Below are positions 60,618 to 64,000 of a DNA stretch of 64,000 nucleotides, in pieces. Where the stretch lies: the NCBI RefSeq assembly GCF_016741785.1, contig NZ_JAERRL010000015.1, positions 1 to 64,000 of the forward strand, read 5' to 3'. The stretch comes from Streptomyces sp. 7-21 (GTDB lineage: Bacteria; Actinomycetota; Actinomycetes; Streptomycetales; Streptomycetaceae). How positions within the stretch are numbered: the first letter of the stretch is position 1; each line of letters starts with the position of its first letter. A program made the translations under genes and the position numbers. Below the pieces are notes generated by a model. It made no database searches. It worked only from the letters and a program-made list of their open reading frames with translations, and was not told the origin of the DNA.

Positions 60618-61565
60618 GTGAACGCCGACGCGAACGCCCCCCGGGCCACCGAGGCGCGGCACCGCCCCGCCCGCCTGAGCGTCGGCGTCGTCGGCGCCGG
60701 CCGCGTCGGGCCGGCGCTCGCCGCCGCGCTGCGCCTGGCCGGGCACCGCCCGGTCGCCGTCTCCGGCGTCTCGGAAGCCTCCCGCCGCCGCGCCGCCGCG
60801 CTGCTGCCCGGCGTGCCGCTCGTGGAGCCGTCCGAGGTGCTGGCCCGCGCCGACCTGGTGCTGCTGACCGTGCCCGACGACGCCCTGCCCGCCCTGGTCT
60901 CCGGCCTGGCCCGCACCGGCGCCGTCCGCCCGGGGCAGCTGCTGGTGCACTGCTCGGGGCGCCACGGCATCGCCGTCCTCGAGCCCGCCCTGCGCGCGGG
61001 GGCCCTGCCGCTCGCGCTGCACCCCGTGATGACGTTCACCGGCACCTCCGTGGACGTGCAGCGCCTGGCCGGCTGCGTCTTCGGCGTCACCGCCCCCGCC
61101 GAACTGCGGCTCGCCGCCGAAGCGCTCGTCATCGAGATGGGCGGCGAACCCGAGTGGATCGAGGAACGCGACCGCCCGCTCTACCACGCCGCGCTCGCCC
61201 TCGGCGCCAACCACCTGGTGACCCTCGTCGCCCAGGCCATGGAGCTGCTGCGCACCGCGGGAGTGGCCGCGCCCGACCGCATGCTCGGGCCGCTGCTCGG
61301 CGCCGCGCTGGACAACGCCCTCCGCTCCGGGGACGCCGCCCTGACCGGGCCCGTCGCCCGCGGCGACGCCGAGACCGTCGCCTCCCACCTCGCCGAGCTG
61401 CGCGCCCACGCCCCGCACGCGCTGCCCGGCTACCTGGCGATGGCCCGCACCACCGCAGACCGGGCGCTCGACCACGGCCTGCTCAAGCCCGAACTCGCCG
61501 AGAAACTCCTCGGCGTGCTCGGCGAGACCACGCGGGGCGGAGAGGGACAGCAGGGACAGGGATGA
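60618..61565 (+). CDS. Rossmann-like DUF2520 protein
   Basis: The 315-residue protein has an NAD(P)-binding start (VGVVGAGRVGPALAAALRLA), a HPVMTFTG motif and a DUF2520 helical domain with LYHAALALGANHLVTLVAQA. The layout resembles ketopantoate reductases. Since it is coupled to panC (ATGA overlap), it may supply pantoate, but this is not proven. GTG 60618 is the start. Confidence 0.88.
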   Translation: MNADANAPRATEARHRPARLSVGVVGAGRVGPALAAALRLAGHRPVAVSGVSEASRRRAAALLPGVPLVEPSEVLARADLVLLTVPDDALPALVSGLARTGAVRPGQLLVHCSGRHGIAVLEPALRAGALPLALHPVMTFTGTSVDVQRLAGCVFGVTAPAELRLAAEALVIEMGGEPEWIEERDRPLYHAALALGANHLVTLVAQAMELLRTAGVAAPDRMLGPLLGAALDNALRSGDAALTGPVARGDAETVASHLAELRAHAPHALPGYLAMARTTADRALDHGLLKPELAEKLLGVLGETTRGGEGQQGQG

Positions 61566-62470
61566 CGAACACCGCACCAGGCGGCGCGCCCGGCATAACC
61601 GTGGCCCGCCGCGCGGACGAGCTGCCGCCGCGGCCCGCAGACCCGGCCGCCCGGCGCGCCGTCGTGATGACCATGGGAGCGCTGCACGAGGGCCACGCCG
61701 CGAACATCCGCGCCGCCCGCGCCCGCGTCGGCCCCGGCGGGCAGGTCCTCGTCACCGTCTACGTCAACCCGCTCCAGTTCGGCGAGGGTGAGGACTTCGA
61801 CCGCTACCCCAGGACCCTGGACGCCGACGTCGTCGTCGCCGCCGAGGCGGGCGCCGACGTGGTGTTCGCCCCCGCCGACAGCGAGGTCTACCCGGCCGGG
61901 CAGCCCCTGGTGCGGGTCAGCGCCGGACCGCTCGGCGAGGTGCTGGAGGGCGCCTCGCGGCCGGGCCACTTCGACGGCGTGCTGACGGTCGTCGCCAAGC
62001 TGCTCCACCTCACCCAGCCCGACCTGGCGTTCTTCGGGGAGAAGGACGCGCAGCAGCTGGCGCTGGTCCGCCGCATGGCCGCGGATCTCAGCTTCCCGGT
62101 GGAGATCGTGGGCGTGCCCACCGTCCGCGAGCCCAGCGGGCTGGCGCTGTCCAGCCGCAACCAGTACCTCACCGAAGCCGACCGGGCCACCGCCCTGGCG
62201 CTGTCCCGCGCGCTCTTCGCCGCGCAGGCCGCGCCGCCGCGCGCCAGCGCCGCCCGCCAGGCCGCGCGCGCCGTGCTGGACGAGGCCGCCACCGCCGAGC
62301 CGCCGCTGCGCCTGGACTACCTCGCGCTGGTGAACCCGGCCGACTTCCGCGAGGTGGACGACACCTACCACGGCGAGGCGCTGCTGGCCGTCGCCGCCCG
62401 CGTCGGCGCCCCCGGCCAGGAGACGCGCCTCATCGACAACGTCCGCCTCACGCTGGGAGCCCCGGCATGA
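61562..62470 (+). CDS. panC: Pantothenate synthetase
   Basis: The 302-residue enzyme joins pantoate and beta-alanine. Motifs are TMGALHEGH (38-46), YVNPLQFGEGEDFDRYPRT, FFGEKDAQQL and SSRNQYL. Its ATG overlaps the DUF2520 stop and its TGA overlaps the nadB ATG, so three genes form one coupled unit. The product feeds CoA and the phosphopantetheine used by the transferase at 29018. Confidence 0.96.
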   Translation: MTNTAPGGAPGITVARRADELPPRPADPAARRAVVMTMGALHEGHAANIRAARARVGPGGQVLVTVYVNPLQFGEGEDFDRYPRTLDADVVVAAEAGADVVFAPADSEVYPAGQPLVRVSAGPLGEVLEGASRPGHFDGVLTVVAKLLHLTQPDLAFFGEKDAQQLALVRRMAADLSFPVEIVGVPTVREPSGLALSSRNQYLTEADRATALALSRALFAAQAAPPRASAARQAARAVLDEAATAEPPLRLDYLALVNPADFREVDDTYHGEALLAVAARVGAPGQETRLIDNVRLTLGAPA

Positions 62471-64000
62471 CCGCCGGACGCCCCCTGGCGCCCCCGCCCG
62501 GCTGGGCCGTCACCGCCGACGTGGCCGTCGTCGGCTCCGGCGTCGCCGGGCTGACCGCCGCCCTCAACTGCGCCGCCGCCGGCCTGCGGACCGTGATCGT
62601 CACCAAGGCCCGCCTGGACGACGGCTCCACCCGCTGGGCCCAGGGCGGCGTGGCCGCCGCCCTCGGCGAGGGCGACACCCCGGCCGACCACCTCGCCGAC
62701 ACCCTGACCGCCGGGGCCGGGCTGTGCGACGAGCGCGCCGTCGAAACCCTCGTCACCGAGGGTCCGGCCGCCGTGCGGCGCCTCATCGGGCTCGGCGCCC
62801 GCTTCGACACCGGCCCCGGCGGCGGGCTCGCCCTCACCCGCGAGGGCGGCCACCACCGCCGCCGCATCGCCCACGCGGGCGGCGACGCCACCGGCGCGGA
62901 GATCTCCCGCGCGCTGCTCGCCGCCGTGCGCGAGGCCGGGATCGAGACCATCCAGAACGCGCTGGCCCTCGACCTCCTCACGGACGCCCGGGGCCGCGCG
63001 GCGGGCGTCACGCTCCACGTCATGGGGGAGGGGCGCCACGACGGCACCGGCGCCGTGCACGCCCCCGCCGTTGTCCTCGCCACCGGCGGCATGGGCCAGA
63101 TCTACTCGGCCACCACCAACCCCGCCGTCTCCACCGGCGACGGCGTGGCCCTCGCGCTGCGCGCCGGGGCGGAGGTCTCCGACCTGGAGTTCGTGCAGTT
63201 CCACCCCACCGTGCTGTACCTGGGGCCCGAGGCCGAGGGCCAGCAGCCGCTCATCTCCGAGGCGGTCCGCGGCGAGGGTGCCCATCTCGTCGACGACACC
63301 GGCGCCCGCTTCATGACCGGCGTCCACGAGCTCGCCGAGCTGGCCCCGCGCGACGTCGTCGCCAAGGCCATCACCCGCCGCATGCGGGAGCGCGGCACCC
63401 GCCACGTCTACCTCGACGGCCGCCACTTCGGCGCGGAGATGTGGCGCCGCCGCTTCCCCACGATCCTCGCCGCCTGCCGCGCCCACGGCATCGACCCCGT
63501 CACCGAGCGCATCCCGGTCGCCCCCGCCGCCCACTACGCCTCCGGCGGAGTCCGCACCGACCTGTACGGCCGCACCACCGTCCCCGGCCTGTACGCCTGC
63601 GGCGAGACCGCGTGCACCGGCGTGCACGGCGCCAACCGCCTGGCCTCCAACTCGCTGCTGGAAGGCCTGGTCTTCGCCGAGCGCATCGCCGAGCGGATCG
63701 CCGCCGCCTGCCCCGGCCCGCCGTCCGCGCCCGGACACCCCGGCGAGCCGCCCATGCCGCCCCCCGGCGAGCCGGCCCTGCTGCCCGACGGCGCACGCGC
63801 CGCCCTCCAGCGGATCATGACCGACGGCGCCGGCGTGCTGCGCTCAGACGCCAGTCTCGCCCGCGCCCAGGCCTCGCTCGACGCCCTGGCCGCGCCGGCC
63901 GGCGGGCCCGGCGGCGATCCCAAGCCCGCCGAGCCGGGCGCGGATGCCTGGGAGACGGCTAATCTGCACCTTGTCGCCCGGGTGCTGGCCGTCGCCGCCC
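62467..64000 (+). CDS. nadB: L-aspartate oxidase (partial, runs off the window)
   Basis: The frame starts with an ATG overlapping the panC stop and stays open to the last base, giving at least 511 codons. It has the FAD-binding VAVVGSGVAGLTAALNCAAA, STRWAQGGVAAALGEGDTPA, the HFRxxR-like HHRRRIAHAGGDATG, SEAVRGEGA and the C-terminal ANRLASNSLLEGL. It makes iminoaspartate for NAD synthesis; the partner nadA is not seen, and nadC may follow. The gene probably ends just past the window. Confidence 0.94.
   Translation, partial: MTAGRPLAPPPGWAVTADVAVVGSGVAGLTAALNCAAAGLRTVIVTKARLDDGSTRWAQGGVAAALGEGDTPADHLADTLTAGAGLCDERAVETLVTEGPAAVRRLIGLGARFDTGPGGGLALTREGGHHRRRIAHAGGDATGAEISRALLAAVREAGIETIQNALALDLLTDARGRAAGVTLHVMGEGRHDGTGAVHAPAVVLATGGMGQIYSATTNPAVSTGDGVALALRAGAEVSDLEFVQFHPTVLYLGPEAEGQQPLISEAVRGEGAHLVDDTGARFMTGVHELAELAPRDVVAKAITRRMRERGTRHVYLDGRHFGAEMWRRRFPTILAACRAHGIDPVTERIPVAPAAHYASGGVRTDLYGRTTVPGLYACGETACTGVHGANRLASNSLLEGLVFAERIAERIAAACPGPPSAPGHPGEPPMPPPGEPALLPDGARAALQRIMTDGAGVLRSDASLARAQASLDALAAPAGGPGGDPKPAEPGADAWETANLHLVARVLAVAA

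Overview
The window is very GC-rich chromosomal DNA from a Streptomyces or close relative. The codon third positions are almost all G or C, GTG starts are common, and many genes are recognisable actinobacterial ones: devA/devB, rsiG, nur, glnR, mshA, mshD, and MoaD- and DsrE-family sulfur proteins. I see no rRNA, tRNA, CRISPR array, prophage or intact insertion sequence. Most of it is conserved core, with a few accessory inserts.

Left part (1-31258). A shortened CydB-like membrane gene and an MMPL-type exporter face an aminoglycoside-phosphotransferase-fold gene across a terminator hairpin. Next come the developmental operon devA-devB, a small membrane protein, an Eis-type acetyltransferase, the WhiG anti-sigma factor rsiG, dtd, an F420-type oxidoreductase, and nur coupled to ygfZ. 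A nitrobindin with a 33-residue membrane partner and a 27-residue zinc-ribbon protein follow. A sulfur block holds DsrE, DUF1416, a thiosulfate sulfurtransferase with a cysteine-containing leader peptide, and a MoaD/ThiS protein. Then come glnR, a LacI regulator, a secreted serine protease with a two-component system, a Nudix hydrolase, ppk, mshD, a secreted 5'-nucleotidase, a phosphopantetheinyl transferase with a metallophosphoesterase, and soxR.

Middle (31274-45241). A ThrE-type exporter, a YbjN protein, a probable toxin-antitoxin pair, mshA and a methyltransferase lead into the conserved folE-ftsH-hpt-tilS-metalloprotease-dacB cluster and ppa. A guanidinium exporter follows, preceded by a guanidine-III riboswitch.

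Right part (45267-64000). An osmoprotectant-type ABC transporter is split around a flavin disulfide oxidoreductase. The folate genes folK, folB and folP follow, then two PH-domain membrane proteins, an orphan nuoD facing a MidA/NDUFAF7-like methyltransferase, a LuxR-type two-component system, and a tightly overlapping DUF2520-panC-nadB operon that runs off the window.

Themes that link genes: mycothiol and sulfur metabolism (mshA, mshD, sulfurtransferase, DsrE, MoaD-like); folate and purine salvage (folE, folP, folB, folK, hpt); nitrogen and metal control (glnR, nur); redox sensing (soxR with a clear operator); pantothenate, NAD and acyl-carrier-protein activation (panC, nadB, phosphopantetheinyl transferase). 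The best signals for follow-up are the guanidine-III/Gdx unit, the sulfurtransferase leader peptide, the SoxR box in front of a metallophosphoesterase-phosphopantetheinyl transferase operon, the toxin-antitoxin pair, the NuoD-MidA pair, and the unassigned small reading frames.
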